Shown here in pieces: positions 26,601-39,613 of a stretch of DNA of 64,000 nucleotides. The position numbers and the translations under genes were made by a program. Positions within the stretch are counted from its first letter, which is position 1. Each line of letters starts with the position of its first letter. Below the pieces are notes generated by a model. The model did no database searches, was not told the origin of the DNA, and worked only from the letters and a program-made list of their open reading frames with translations. The stretch comes from Cardiocondyla obscurior (taxonomy: Eukaryota; Arthropoda; Insecta; Hymenoptera; Formicidae): NCBI RefSeq assembly GCF_019399895.1, contig NC_091887.1, forward strand, positions 3,038,001 to 3,102,000, in the 5' to 3' direction.

Positions 26601-29600
26601 TGAAACGGAATGAGATTCTCGGCCGCGACGAAAAAGACGAGCGAGGTGCCTTCCGATCAGATTCGCTACGCATATTCGATCGCGAACATTGCACTTCGAT
26701 GCTCACGTATCGTCGCTTGACTACAAATACGCGAAGTACAATAATTGCGGCGGAATAAAGAACGAGATTCACCTTTATTTGCCCGGTCGAATGTCGATGA
26801 ATGGACGACGGCGGTGTCCTGTGCGAGACATTACGGTTCACAGGGCTCCAGGGTGAGGCGAGACACAAGTACACGACGATAAGAACACACGCGGATGCCT
26901 CGATATCCGTCGTCTCGAAAACCGATGATCTACACGTGGCCGGCGTATCGTCTAAAGTGCGCAACGTGTGGCGTAAGCCGTTCTAGATCAGACGATCGAT
27001 AGCGCGCTGTGATTGGTCGGTGCGCCTAGGATCACCCATCTCTTCCCGGACCGTGGTTTTCTGCTTAACCCAATTATAATTACTGGTGGTTGCGGGGGAG
27101 GCGCGGAAAAAATATTAAAATAAATTTTTTTTTTTAATAAAATAAATAAACCAACATCGCGGGGCTACGAAAAACTCGATAAGTCGACGCGCGTATAATT
27201 CCTCTGCAGGAAAGAAGGCCCTGAAAAGAGCTCTTCGAGCGGACTTTCGGATTTAGTCGGGCACTAAACTGCACCTTGATGCATATTTACGTTTTCCAAT
27301 AAATCAGCCCCGATGAATCCGACGGATGAGCCGCGTTTCAGCGGTTCACTACGGCGTCTCGCCGAGCACGTAACAGCTCGTAAATCCCTCCTCCTTGTTT
27401 CGCGCACTCGGCCCGCGAGTCAGTTTGTTAGCCGATCATTATTGTCGGAAAACAAAAAAAAAAAAAAGAATGAGAGTGTAACGCGACGTCCCGCGGCCGG
27501 ACAAAACGCCGAAAGGCCGATCGTTTTATTGGTTTATGGCCCGGACGAGATGCGCCGTTTCGAAATGCGGGCGCGTATACGCGCGCGTTTCATGGCGCTG
27601 TAACACTCCGCGGAATAATAACCCCGAATTTCGTATTGCCGTCGTAAATCTCGGCGGCCGTGACGGGACGGTTACGAGATTCACAGAAACGCGGCGGACC
27701 GGCGGGGCCATCAACGAAATCGGCCATTCACCAAATTTCATTTTTAATTAGGAATAATGGAATATCCGCGTGCGAATCATATGTAGATGCGCGATTGTAT
27801 GTAGATTGGCGCGCTTGTACGCGGCTCGTTACGCTCGGGCATAAAAAGGTTTTCGTCTCTCGTTGCGGATCGTTATCGGCGAGCAGCGCGCGACGAACGC
27901 ACGATCTTTGATTACGTTAGAATATAATCGTTCGTTTATCCAAACATTATACGTCCCAATTAGTTCGGATGATCAAAATTGCTGGCTGCTGCCGTTGCTG
28001 AGCGTCGCCCCCTCTTGGTTTACGGGTACCAGCCCCCCTGCGCATTTCACCCCCGTCGGGTGCCGCATCAGAGCCTCTGATCCAGAGGGTCCCGCGTTCA
28101 AGGGGTTGCCTATAATCGCGTATTACACGGCGACCCTCGCGACTGTTCGCCTGGTATCTGGCCGAATCGACGCAGCCAAGCATCAAACTGGCTTACGTTG
28201 CCCATCAGGGCTGAACAAACATGACCGCAAACGTTTGTACGCGCAGCGCTAACTTCGTCCCCGAAATAAACTCGGGCGATAATAAGGCGGCGAAGAAGAG
28301 AGGGGGAGGGGGAAAGGGGGAGGCTGAGGGGGATCTTTTGTCGGATGCAGGAGGGTGAGATCGCGAATTTAATGCTCTCGTGGAATCCACTTGAAAACGA
28401 TATTACGATACGCATCTTTTTGTTGTACTTCAAATTGATTACGACAGCCTACGCAACAACAAAGTAAATATTTGAAAAAGTAATTCAAGATTATTCCATT
28501 ATAATTAATGTAACTACTAAAAATAATTAACCCCTATCGTTTCTCTAAATTTACGTTCTTCCTAGTATCCAGTATTTAAATCTTAATCGCATTTGTCCCG
28601 TTTAAAAAAAAATAAAATATTAAAAACGTCAAGTATCGGGTATATCGTTACGTTCACAGGTGCGTCGTACGCGGAGCTGTCTCGTGGATAAATATTCGAT
28701 CTTTCCTAGCCGCGCGAGGGGACGCGATCGATTCCCGTATTAGATCTTCAAGTTCAAAGCAAACGAGTCGGAGGATCTCCGTTTTTGTCGGCACGACTCG
28801 CGGAGGCATCGAAAATCACGGAAAGCCGACGCTTTCTCTCAACGACACTCTCCGCTCGTTTGTAACACGTGTCCCTCGTCTCAGACGAGAGCCGCGGGAA
28901 CGGAGCGCCGACTTGACAAATCCGGCCCGCCTTCCCGTATTTATAAACACTCTCATGCTACATGAATCCAAGCGGTCGCGCGGTGACGAAGCGTCTCCTC
29001 TCGCCCGAACGCTTCTTACCGGCGCAGCGCGCCGTCGACGCGAGCCCGTCGTAGTGTGTCGCCTTTCTTTCTCCGCGCGATATAAATCATCCAGATTTCT
29101 CTCCGCGCCGTCTACAATCTTAGTTACGAGATCGTCCGAGAAGCGTAGATACTCCGGAGAAACCCTTTGCTCCAGAAACCGCCGATTATCCGCGCGCGAT
29201 CGCGCAACTTGATTTCTATCTTCCGAAATCGCGAGATCCGGGTTTTAATTTTTTGAAAAAAAAGGAGGCATAAGATTTCGTTTTCTTTGATAATCCTCGA
29301 ATATTTTTCTATTTACATTTACCTGTACGTGATTTTTTTTAACGCCTGCGGTTTAATAAAAAAAAAAAAAATTATATTACACGAAACAGAGTACAGTTTT
29401 TTCGCATTTCTCAAATTTCTCGCGTAATGTCAAGTATTTTCTACGAGAAAAAAAAAAGGAAAAGAAATTCACGATCAGTTTTGAATTGAGATTTTTGCCG
29501 TTGAAGCAGCCTGACATTCGTAAAGAAACAGCTTCCTAACATGAATTTCATCGACCGTGCCGTTGAAAGAGTCGAGTCACCGTACTATCGAAGCCCGTAG

Positions 29601-32080
29601 ATATTCTGTACGCAACAGTTCCGCTCGTGGAGAGAGACTCTCTCTTTCTCTTATATCAGCTTCTCTTGCTCCTGTCCCGCTACATCTTAGCCGTTTTTAC
29701 GACGCTTTGAGTCGCGGGCGTCGCGGCGGAATGCGCTAATGAGGACTTGGCTACCGTCACACTTTCCCCCTTCGTCGTCTCGTGCCACCCCAACTGTGCC
29801 GACGACGATGGCTGCAGTTACAGTTACGGTTGCAACTTTAGGCTTGACTGAACATCAGAAGCGAGAAATGAGTGGCCCGGTGGAAAGGGAAGTAAAATTT
29901 CATTGACGAGATCTCTTGGAGGTCTCCTCTCTCTCCCTTCCTCCCTCTTTCTCAAAACTTCGCTATAACAAACGAGGTTCGGCGAATCATTCTTCACTCC
30001 AAACTGTTACATCAATTTTGCGGGCGCAATAACGACCGTAACGTCCTCGTAATATATTAGCCGCATTAATTCGCGTAACGCCGGTTTTAATTTACAGATT
30101 GCCCGATTGTTGACGGCTATTAACCGGACACATTCGCCACATCCTCCTTTATAACGCCTCAATAAATTCTGCTCGATATCCCTCCGAGCTTAATATCTTA
30201 TTAGCTCGAAATATTTAGCTGAAGTGAAGGACGGAGTACATCCGCCGAGCGTCGGCGATATTATCGAAGCTCAGCGCGTCCTCGGATGTCGGGTGCATTT
30301 TCTAATTCCGCCGTAAATTTCCTGCCTCCGCGTCGCGTGGCGAACGAGCGAACGAAGGAACGAACGAACGCATCGCGCGCATATAATAAAAGCGAACGAG
30401 CTCGGCGCATTAAGCCGAGTAATGGGCGCCTTCGAAAGGAAGCGCCGCCGCGAACCGGGCTTATCGGGCGCCGCCGCTGAGCGTAATACCCCATGACAAA
30501 GTGGCGCGTCTGGATCGTTGGCGACGAGGACGCGCCTCGTCGGTATCCTTGACCATCATCCGGTCGCGATCCCGTGAACATCACCGGCGATAACGCAAAA
30601 TGTCTTCGATCCTCTTCCAGATTTACGCGCCACTTTACCGCGCGGTATTCACAGCGAAGGGCACCGCTCTGTTTCTCAAGAGTCGCGCGTTCTGTTTTAT
30701 TAAAAAAAAAAAAGAACGAAGAACGATTAGTTTCAAAAATTCTATTACATTTCCCTTTTTTCTTTTTTTTTTTTTTTTTTTTTAGCAATTTCTCTCCGGA
30801 ATTCCGCGCGTTCTCGAAGGGAGGAAAAGACAAGGAAGGGAAAGAGCTGCCGCGTGCAATTGAATATTGCGCAGCCCGAGTCAAGGCCGCGCGTTATTGC
30901 GAGGTAGGCGATGGTATCTCCGGTGACTGCCCGGGCAACGTTGGTGCGTGCCCATCTCGATGGCCGCGCGCGGTGCCTTTATCATCGCCTGCCCATCGAT
31001 CCATAGCGCGATACGCGTGCCCATCCACCAGGACGATCGACGTTAATCGAGTAACGCCGCGTTTACAGCTCGGCGACATGCAACTAGTGTCTGCCCGGCG
31101 ACTTCAACAACGACTCGCACAGCGACGAGGAAAGACACGGGGGAAGGTGGGAAGGGGTGCGAGAGACAAGACGGCTGGAAGAAGGTGCATCCCCGATGCG
31201 TCCTGATGCGCTCGACGCATGCAACCGGCGGACCCTCGGCTCCTCCAGGAAACAATGCTTATACACTGATATGCTAATGGGTCCACATTATCTTTTTATG
31301 CGACCGGGGCATGGGACCTCCGCGAGGCCTCCGAGCTGATAGCGACAATAGCGTTGCGTGTGAAAATCGTGCGGATTTACACGAAGTAGTTTATCTCCTG
31401 GTCGTTTCGTACGTGAAAAACGCCTCTTACTGTACAACTCTTTCATTTCGTCCACCTGGACTTCGCTAGCAATAAACATCTTGCAGCAATTAAAATTCGA
31501 CTAATCTCCTGCGATTGATTACCAAAAAATTTTTTTAATCTGAATTTTACTTCTCAAGTCTACAACTTTTTTTAATTTTTAATTTAAAAAAAAAAAAAAG
31601 AAAAGAAAAAGAGAAAAAAATGTTTCTTACTAAGATTAATATCTTCGGCAATTTTTTTTTTTCTACCGGCAAAGAGTTATCGCGGGAGCACCCTGCAATC
31701 CGGATGATCTTTCGGGCAACGTTGCAACGATTCTCGATACGCGCATCGATCTAGATCTGACGGCCGGAAATGCACGTGTTTCTATGATACACGCCGCATC
31801 CGGCGCCACGCCCCCTCGCCTCACCTGCCGCACGACGTGCCGTGCCGTGCCGCGTGTGTGTGCGCGCGGACGATAATAAGAATAATAATAACGCGCGTTC
31901 GCATCGTCGCATCGACACAACGGGGCCTCACGGAGGCCCCAGGCGCGATAAGGCCTTTTCTGACCCCCTTCACTGCCCTCCTCATCCTCTAGTTATACCG
32001 CGCGCCGTGTATAACGAGCGCAAACTAGATTAACTGCTGACGAGCGGGTTACTTAGTAACAATAGTAACCGCTAACTAGC
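26601..32080. other. Gene-poor segment, no gene recognised
   Basis: Mostly CpG-rich with AT-rich breaks at about 27.1, 28.45-28.65, 29.25-29.48 and 31.5-31.66 kb. Two long chance frames overlap on opposite strands at 30,261-30,884 and 30,574-31,206; both pass through poly-A/poly-T tracts (for example 30,763-30,783) and encode homopolymer runs, so neither is accepted as a gene. No structural RNA was seen. Confidence 0.5.
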
Positions 32081-32283
32081 CGCGCCAACGACTGAATTAA
32101 ACGATACGCGAAATGTTTGACTTGCATGAAAGTATAAAAAAAAAAAATTAAAATAAAAAAGAAAAAAAAAGGGAATGAATGGGCGTCTCTCCGTGCGGTG
32201 AGACGACGCGCCAGTGGCTGTATTAAACGATACGAAATATTTGACTTTCATGGAAGCATAAAGGGGCTTGAATGGGCGTCTGT
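32081..32283. repeat. Diverged tandem duplication, 126-bp period
   Basis: Two copies share CGCGCC...CTG.ATTAAACGATACG, then TTTGACTT.CATG.AAG.ATAAA and GAATGGGCGTCT. Copy 1 starts at 32,081 and carries an A-rich insertion; copy 2 starts at 32,207. Function unknown; a fragment of a repeat family is possible. Confidence 0.75.
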
Positions 32284-34108
32284 ATAACCTCACGTTCTAC
32301 GTGGATCTAATCAGCTCTTTCCGTAAACAGGCAACGCGGAATGGAGCGAGCGAGCGCGAACGTAGCGAGAATGCGGATAAAAATTCATATGGAGCAAATA
32401 AAAAAAAAAGGAAACGTGTTTATACGCGATTCGATTCACTGTGCGTCTCGGAATAGTAACATTATTTTATTCGATTGGTTGATTATATATATTACATGTC
32501 GTATGTCTTTTTAAAATTTTTTACCTGAATTTCCTTAACATTTTTTCGAACCTTTTTGGTTTTCAGTTTTCAAGCCTCTTTTTTATTTTATTTTTTTTTC
32601 GAAATAGAAATTAAATAATATCGATGTTATGCTATGTGTAATGTTTTAACTGAAAATCCTTCGTTAAAAATATTAAAAGTAGTGTTAAACTTGAGCGTTT
32701 TAAATTTAATAACATCGAGAAGCTCTTTATAAAATTATAACATTATCATATTATAATATTTAAAGTTTAATTAAAACGCAGAGCGCAATTAAATAAAAGT
32801 AATGTATATTTTTTGTAAATGAAAAATACCACCCTCATCGAAAATGGAATTTACACCGAGGCACAACGTCGGCGTTGCACCCTGGAAAATTTTGTCCGCC
32901 ACCGTTTTAACATTGTTACCGGATTTTACTGGTTCAGCGTTCTCGCCGATAAACAATATTACGGCCGCTAACGATTGCTCCTATTTTCGGTCGTTAATCC
33001 CGCGTTGCGCTCATCCGGCCGGAATATTTTCCGGCGGTTCGATTCGGCCGGGTTCTGCCAATTTGTGGGAATATTCTCGTCGATGCGTGCCGACGAGGCG
33101 ACTCTTCTCTCTCCCCATACATCGAGCACGGTGTAAAGGCGAACTTACACGGCTCACTTTTAACCGACGAGATTAATCTCCACTGATGTATTTTTATTTT
33201 GTAAATTTAAATTGCATAATAAATCCATATGTCTTCACGAATGAAAATAATTCTTTTTCTTTACCGATTAGATATTATTTTATTTCGCAAATACCTAATA
33301 AGATTTTAGATAAATTTTTGGAAGTTAAACAGAAGATTGTTAATAATATTTTTATTTTTTTTTTATTGCGTGTACGTTACGCTGAGATTTAATCGAGGTG
33401 TCTTTTCGAGCCGCAGTAGCCAACCGTATAAATAAGCCTTAATGTGCATCGCTGTCGAAGAGACAGAGAGCGAAAGAGGTCTTGTTGGTCTCACGAGAAC
33501 GCGTTATGCTAGTTACACGCGAACTCTTCGCGACGAGCATTAAGGAAGCATTATGATAACTACGCGGGGGTGAGTCCGCGTTCCCAGCTCTCACGGGTCC
33601 TTCGCGAGCACCCACCGGGTCGACTATTCACGCGCAATTCTTTCCATTCGTCTTTGTCAACAATGGACGAGAAGAACGTTGTCAACGATAAAAAGAACCA
33701 CGTTGATACATTCGATTATTACAGCTTGGAAAAAATAATTTAATATTAATTTCCTTAAAAATCTCTCTAGTAAAATCACGTGTATATTAGAAAATGTGAT
33801 TATGTCAGATAAAAAATTAAAAAATGATTAAATAACACTTATAAAAGGTATCGGCAATTGTTCGCAAACTATTTAGATTCAACGCAACCTGATTAATTTT
33901 TTACACGACACGTTTAATTAAAAAAGAAAAAAAATTGTTTTTCTTGCCCACCTGCCAACGTGCAACTACGCTCAATAAGCGATCGATCCGCCCTTTCGGA
34001 GCGAAATCAGCTCTTGATGTGCACAATCGCGAGCAGAAATCGTGCGACATTCTCGATGAAGAAACTACTGAATGAAAGGAAACTAGCGGCGGTTCACACG
34101 AGGCTGCC

Positions 34109-34168
34109 GCACGCACGCATGCACGCACGCACGCACGTAAGCACGCACGCACGTATGCATGCATGCTC
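34109..34168. repeat. (GCAC)n / (ACGC)n microsatellite
   Basis: About 60 bp of imperfect tetranucleotide repeats (GCAC with GCAT variants). It generates the Ala/Cys/Arg/Val- and His/Ala-rich chance peptides read on both strands here. Confidence 0.9.
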
Positions 34169-34711
34169 GCGTCGAGCATTTACTTTAAAGTAAAGCGATT
34201 TCCTTTTACACATTATGATCCCACACCGTGCCGCTTGGCGAGCTATCTCCCAGATTATCCAACGCGCTGGTATCATTACCCGACACGCGAGCCGAAAAGA
34301 GCACTGGTTGTCAGCAACGAGGAAAAATTACTTCCGATCATGCCGGGATGGACAAAGATGAAGAAATTAAGATACCAGTCGCCCGTTTCCATATTTTGCT
34401 CAAAAGGAGATAAAAACGGCGTTTTGTTTCGAAATTGATTACTGAGAAAATACTGCATGAAAAAAAAAAAAAAAAAAATAATAAAGAATTCAGTAAAATA
34501 CTTAGTAGAAAATGTGAAGAATAAAAAATGCTCGAAAGGGATGACTGATTAAGAAATAATATTATCTATATCGGACCTGACTATTTAATATTTTCTATTT
34601 AATTGAGTTCAAATCATATTTCTTCTAAAAATTTTTTTTTAAGATCTACGAGCGCACGTCTTTAAAAGTTCTTAATTGCCGAATAAGATTTTATCAGGGA
34701 TTAATTTTCAG

Positions 34712-34745
34712 ATTACAAATTTATTACAAATTTATTACAAATTTA
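34712..34745. repeat. Three copies of ATTACAAATTT (11-bp unit)
   Basis: Three consecutive exact copies of an 11-base unit in AT-rich DNA. Confidence 0.85.
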
Positions 34746-35251
34746 AGCTTTTTAGGAACTACATATGCATTTTGCAATGAGCATAAATCCAATTAAAACG
34801 TTTCAATTAAATTAACAGGAAATTACACAATGGGGAACATGATTATTATACATTCTAATATTTTTTATGTGTTAACACGTCTGCAGTACCGCGGCTGAAG
34901 GTGTACTAATCTTCGCTATCGATAGCGCGTGACAAACGTCGCTCTGATACCAGGAATCGCGACTTTCTAATTACAACCTACGCGATTAGCCTGGCCAGTA
35001 ATTTTCGCAGAGCACGGTTGCGATAATCGAAACTATTGCAAGCTGTAATCTGCCCGACATGGCCCGGAAATGATGTTAGTCATCTTGCCGGCTACTTTCA
35101 ACTTTCAAAAAGCGACCATCGTTAAGTTTTCAACGCGATCTAGTACGTAATCGACATTAAAGCCATTGCTACTACTTAAACTGCGCGATCGATGCAGTAA
35201 TAAATTTATTTAAATTGCTCGCGTAAAAGCCGCCGTATTATTAAACCATAA

Positions 35252-35274
35252 TTTTTTTTTTTTTTTTTTTTTTT
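35252..35274. repeat. Poly-T tract (23 bp)
   Basis: One of the longest uninterrupted homopolymers in the window. Confidence 0.85.
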
Positions 35275-38245
35275 ATTTAATTTGTAACTAATTTTACCGA
35301 CGTATCTGCGTTACAGTTTTTATGCCACTGGGTCTTCGCTAATTATTTACTGGGGGAAAAAAAAAATTAGACTGACAGATTTTCGTTTAATTTGATGCGC
35401 GATGTGAACGAGAAAAGATTGAGGATTCCTATAATTAATTACGCCTTTGATCGAACGGGTTGAGGTGCCGGCGGTGTACGGCGATGGCGGGACAGCGGAT
35501 CGGCCGAAACTCGTCTAACTCTCAAGACTCAAAAATTGATGGGGTGCCGTTTTCTCGACAGGACTACCCACTTTACGCCCGACAGGTCAACCGGACAGAT
35601 AATGGGATCGAAGAAGAAGTGGTGAAGTTGTCGGGGGAAAAGGGATGGCACTTCGGCTCCGACTCATGTCAATGGTGCATCGCACGTTCTTTGATCGCGC
35701 CGATAAACCAACGAAAGATTTTCACGTTGTTGTTCGCGCTAATCTGATTACAGACCGAAGGGTCCGCTGTTTTAAAAACTATAAAAAAAAATCCCCGTTA
35801 CAATTCGCGATTTTGTATTTAATAAAAAAAAATTGTTCGAGAACTTTTACGTCTTTCCTTCAATTTACAAATTATAATTTTATTTGTTACTTGTCGAGCC
35901 ACGAATATACTCGTTGAATTATCACCTATATTGCTATTTCATGTAAAAGTATTTCCTTCTTTTTTAGTTATCTTGATTTGTAATACTTATTTGCAAGACA
36001 AGGGAGATACACCTGCGCTCATATTCGTGTCAGTCGGCATAAATATATGTTTCCCTTGACGCCCTTTTCGTTGTCTATAAAGTCGACGATTTCGGAAATC
36101 AGAAGAAAAAAAAGAAAAAAAAAAACTCGCGAAAGAGAGGAGAAAGTGTCCATTCTTTTTCTCTCTCTCTGGCTTCCCTTCCCTGCCCTCTTTCTCTCTC
36201 TTAGACCACTTTAAACGTCTTTATGAGTCCCGGCTGTTAACACGACCGTCGGCGCAGGTACGACCTTTTTTCAGTGCCTGATTTCCCCGTATCTGCGGGA
36301 TCTTTTAGGTGGCTAAGCGTTTACCCGTGGAAGACCGATGAAGCTATATGATCGGCCGGTTTAGTTTAATGCGACCGGCGCGGCGTTCCGTAGACCCGTT
36401 GCACCATAGCGGAGATTTGTGCCTCGGCTTGTGCTTCGGCGATTTCACCGGCGTGAGAAGTCACTCCGAAGATAATTGCGAGCGCAGATTAAGTCTCCTT
36501 TCTCTCTCGATGGATCCTTCTCGGGGCGTTTCGTCAATGAAGGATTTCAGCTCCCAAAAAGTCAATTGCGCGCTTCCTCTCCACGGGCTCGAATGTTACC
36601 CTCGCGGAGGATAGTTTCCAGCCATCTGCGCAACACCCAGCAAATCCCGCGAGTCATGCGATTAAAATCTAGACGCTCCCGCCTCGGATTCTCCCCGGAG
36701 TTTGCTTCCGCTCGGTCGGATTCCCGTAATTCTGTTAAATCGCTAATAACACCGGTCACGGCGACAGTCGAATTAAATAAATAACCCCACCCGGCGGTCG
36801 TCAAGCCGCTCAACTGTGGCGTCTAGAAATAATTAAACGCTATCGGTTTGCAATGACGTCGCGATAATTAAACAAATAATTAAAGGCTGGTGGCCTGCAT
36901 TAATTACGGCGAAATAATTAATCCGTAGCGATGCGAATGATGGATGAATTGTTAATTCATTATTTAATGCGATTAGGTAAACGAGCGCGGTGGAAAGAGA
37001 GCGGCGGATCGGAGCTGGAAGACGACGGACGTGTATAATTAAACGTTACGCGCGCGAGCGCGTACTGGCGAAGAAGAATCGTAAAATGCTATTGCTGTAT
37101 GCTGGTAGAATAAATAATTAAGTACTAGGAACGCGCGCGGTAGTTAACGATCACCTCGCGACGCGGCATTCGCGCCCTTACGTTACAGAATCATTTCCGA
37201 GTTGAGGGAGAGGGAGCGAGGGGGAGGGAAGAAGAGCAAGACTGACAGACAGCGATGGTTAAGGAGGGTTTAAGGGGGTTCCGGGACAATGCGAATCTGT
37301 AATTATAAGCGCGCCGGTCTTGTGCTTTTGCTCCTTTTTTTTTCTTTTTTTTTTTTTTTTTCATGTAAAATCTCTTGCAGCCCCGTATTATCGCCTTAAA
37401 TCAACAAAGCCGCTTCTCCGGCTCGAACGGGTGGTTCGACGAAGGCACGGCGAGGAAAGGCACCGGGACCGCCGGAGGAGGCGGGGGAGGAAGGGTTCTC
37501 GAAGTCGTGATGGGAGGGTGAGGAGAGGGTGACCTGCGCGGCCACGGCGAGGTTGCGGTCCCGAAGAGAGGGACTTTAATAACAGGTCTCGCTTAATAAC
37601 CCACGTCCCGCACACGGCCCAAACTGAATGTCATTGCGGTAGATTCGATCACGTGAGTCGGCACTGTTCGTACGGAGGAGGAAGGACCGACGCGCGAGGA
37701 TTCCCGCGGGATACGGTGCAGAATTGGGAGATGCCTAACGATGATTTTAGACCGTTCGACTTCTGACGCTATTTGCACCCGAGATGCCGAATCCATTCGT
37801 TCGAGTAAAATATCGGACGGCTTATTTTTATTAATGCAGATTAAATTTAATCCTGGTCTAACGTGGCTTTCACCTCTTTACCTAATTCGAATTTTTATGT
37901 ATATTTTATATTTTAATAACGTCTCTAATTTGTTTTTGAAAAATAGCTCTGGTTTTTGTTATCGCTTGTTGCGCTTGGAATATTACGGCAAGGCAGAAAA
38001 AAAAAAAGTTCGACGTTGTATCAAAACTTTTAATTGTGAATATATTTTCCAAAATATTCAGTTAATATTATATCGTGTTTTATATCATATTGCCCACCCG
38101 TTTGCTTCTAGTAACGCCATCTAAGTTCAAAGTTTAATATTTATCAATGTCGATAAGTTGCTAAATATTGAACAATTGCAGAGGACCAAGAGTTTCTACA
38201 AAGCCCATTGTCGATAAATAATTAACTTACACATACGTGAACCCT

Positions 38246-38267
38246 GAAAGGCAGATATCTGCCTTTC
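38246..38267. repeat. Perfect 22-bp palindrome
   Basis: Eleven bases, GAAAGGCAGAT, are followed directly by their exact reverse complement with no spacer. It could be a dimeric protein-binding site or a small inverted duplication. It lies about 1.35 kb upstream of the OXA1L start. Confidence 0.85.
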
Positions 38268-38495
38268 GGTATACGTTCTAACAAAACGTTTTCCAAAATT
38301 TTTTTCTCTTTGGTGTGTGCAAAGATTAATGCTCGAAATAAATAATATCTCAAGGGACAATTTTAAACAATTTTGCAACAAATGAAACTCAGACGACACG
38401 CATGTTCGGAGATTGTCTATGAAATTATTTATAATTTGAACTTATGGGACTCTCATGGAACTTCCTTACGTTTTCTGATATGTACGTCGTCCAGG

Positions 38496-39067
38496 AATAA
38501 TATAATAATAAATTACTTACCCATAACTGTTCCGTCCGCCGTTGTCCAATGGCTCGACCGACGATTCCGACCGACGAGTCCGACGACGTCTCCTCGGATC
38601 CTCTCCTAGCTCCTCGATGTCACGCCAATTTGTGTAAAGCACCCGATGATTAATAATAAATCACTCGCCCATAATTCTTCAGATTGCCGTTGTCCAACGT
38701 TGTTCGCCATTAGTCCAACGGCGTCTCTCCGAATTGTCTTTTTTCCGCCGTTACATAAATGCACTTAATTCACGAAATTTATGCCGCACGACGAACCCAT
38801 AACTAGAATTCGCGGCCCTACACTCGCGGCGTACAACAAACACGTTCGAATTCGCGTAAAAGACCCGATAATTAGTAACGAACCGCTCGTCCATAAGTGT
38901 TCCGCCTGCTATTGCCCCATGATCCGATCGCATCTCTCCAAATCCTCGTTTCGCTGCCGTTGCACCGATGCACTCCATCGAATTCATGTCACAAGACGAA
39001 TTGCAGCCGCGGCGTATAACAAACGCGTCCAAACTCTCGAAAAACGCCCGTTAATTACGATAAATTA
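38496..39067. repeat. Decayed minisatellite, 3 copies plus partial
   Basis: Repeats begin near 38,496, 38,641 and 38,863, with a partial copy near 39,042. Shared blocks are CCCGAT.ATTA.TAA...A..ACTCGCCCATAA, then TTC...CCG.CGTTGTCCAA, then a CGTCTCTCC...TCGT block, then GCGGCGTACAACAAACACGTT. The full period between copies 2 and 3 is 222 bp; the first copy is shortened to about 145 bp and the last interval is about 180 bp. Copies are strongly diverged. No coding frame is shared among them. Confidence 0.75.
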
Positions 39068-39613
39068 ATTGCTAATCGTCAGAGCGCACGGTGCGCGACC
39101 CGCGCGCGCGAGATCGTTTGGTAGCGTCGGTATGAAGTTGCACACGTATCAAAGCGGGCAGGCTGAGCAAATTGAAATGCTTGCATTTGAAAGGCGTCAA
39201 ACTTAAATTTACGATGTGAAATAGTTTGACTATTAAATAAATTCCTAACTAATTAATAATGTCGTTAAAATGCATTTGCTCTTCGTAAATAAACTTAATG
39301 TATTTTAAGTTTTCTCTTTTAATGAACTTTATTCCGAATCCATCACATTTTAATTAGAGCAAGTTTTAATTTCGGTGTAAATTATTTTTTTAAACTGAAA
39401 AGAATAAGTTAATTAAAAACTTTGAATGAAACTAGTGCAGCTACACATGCGCTAGTTTCTACTTGCGCATTAATATGTGGTTATACGTATATATCACGCA
39501 CACGTAACTGCGAAGTTTACGGTCCATGCTGAATTTTGTCTCGCTTACGAAAGAACAATTTTGCGTGTTAATTGATTAAGGACAGCACGACGAGTCAATC
39601 AAGAGGCGCAGAA

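Larger units (their letters stand above)
32284..38245. other. Gene-poor segment, no gene recognised
   Basis: Long AT-rich stretches (32.45-32.8, 33.7-33.9, 34.45-34.85, 35.8-36.0 kb) alternate with GC-rich blocks (36.2-37.7 kb). Open frames are short. The pyrimidine-rich stretch at about 36,150-36,205 and poly-T runs are the only conspicuous low-complexity sequence besides the repeats listed separately. No gene was recognised. Confidence 0.5.

Noticed and set aside
30261..31206. Two overlapping open frames of about 207 codons (minus) and 210 codons (plus)
   Set aside because: They overlap on opposite strands, run through poly-A/poly-T tracts giving Lys and Phe runs, and resemble no protein. 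They are explained by GC-rich, stop-poor sequence.
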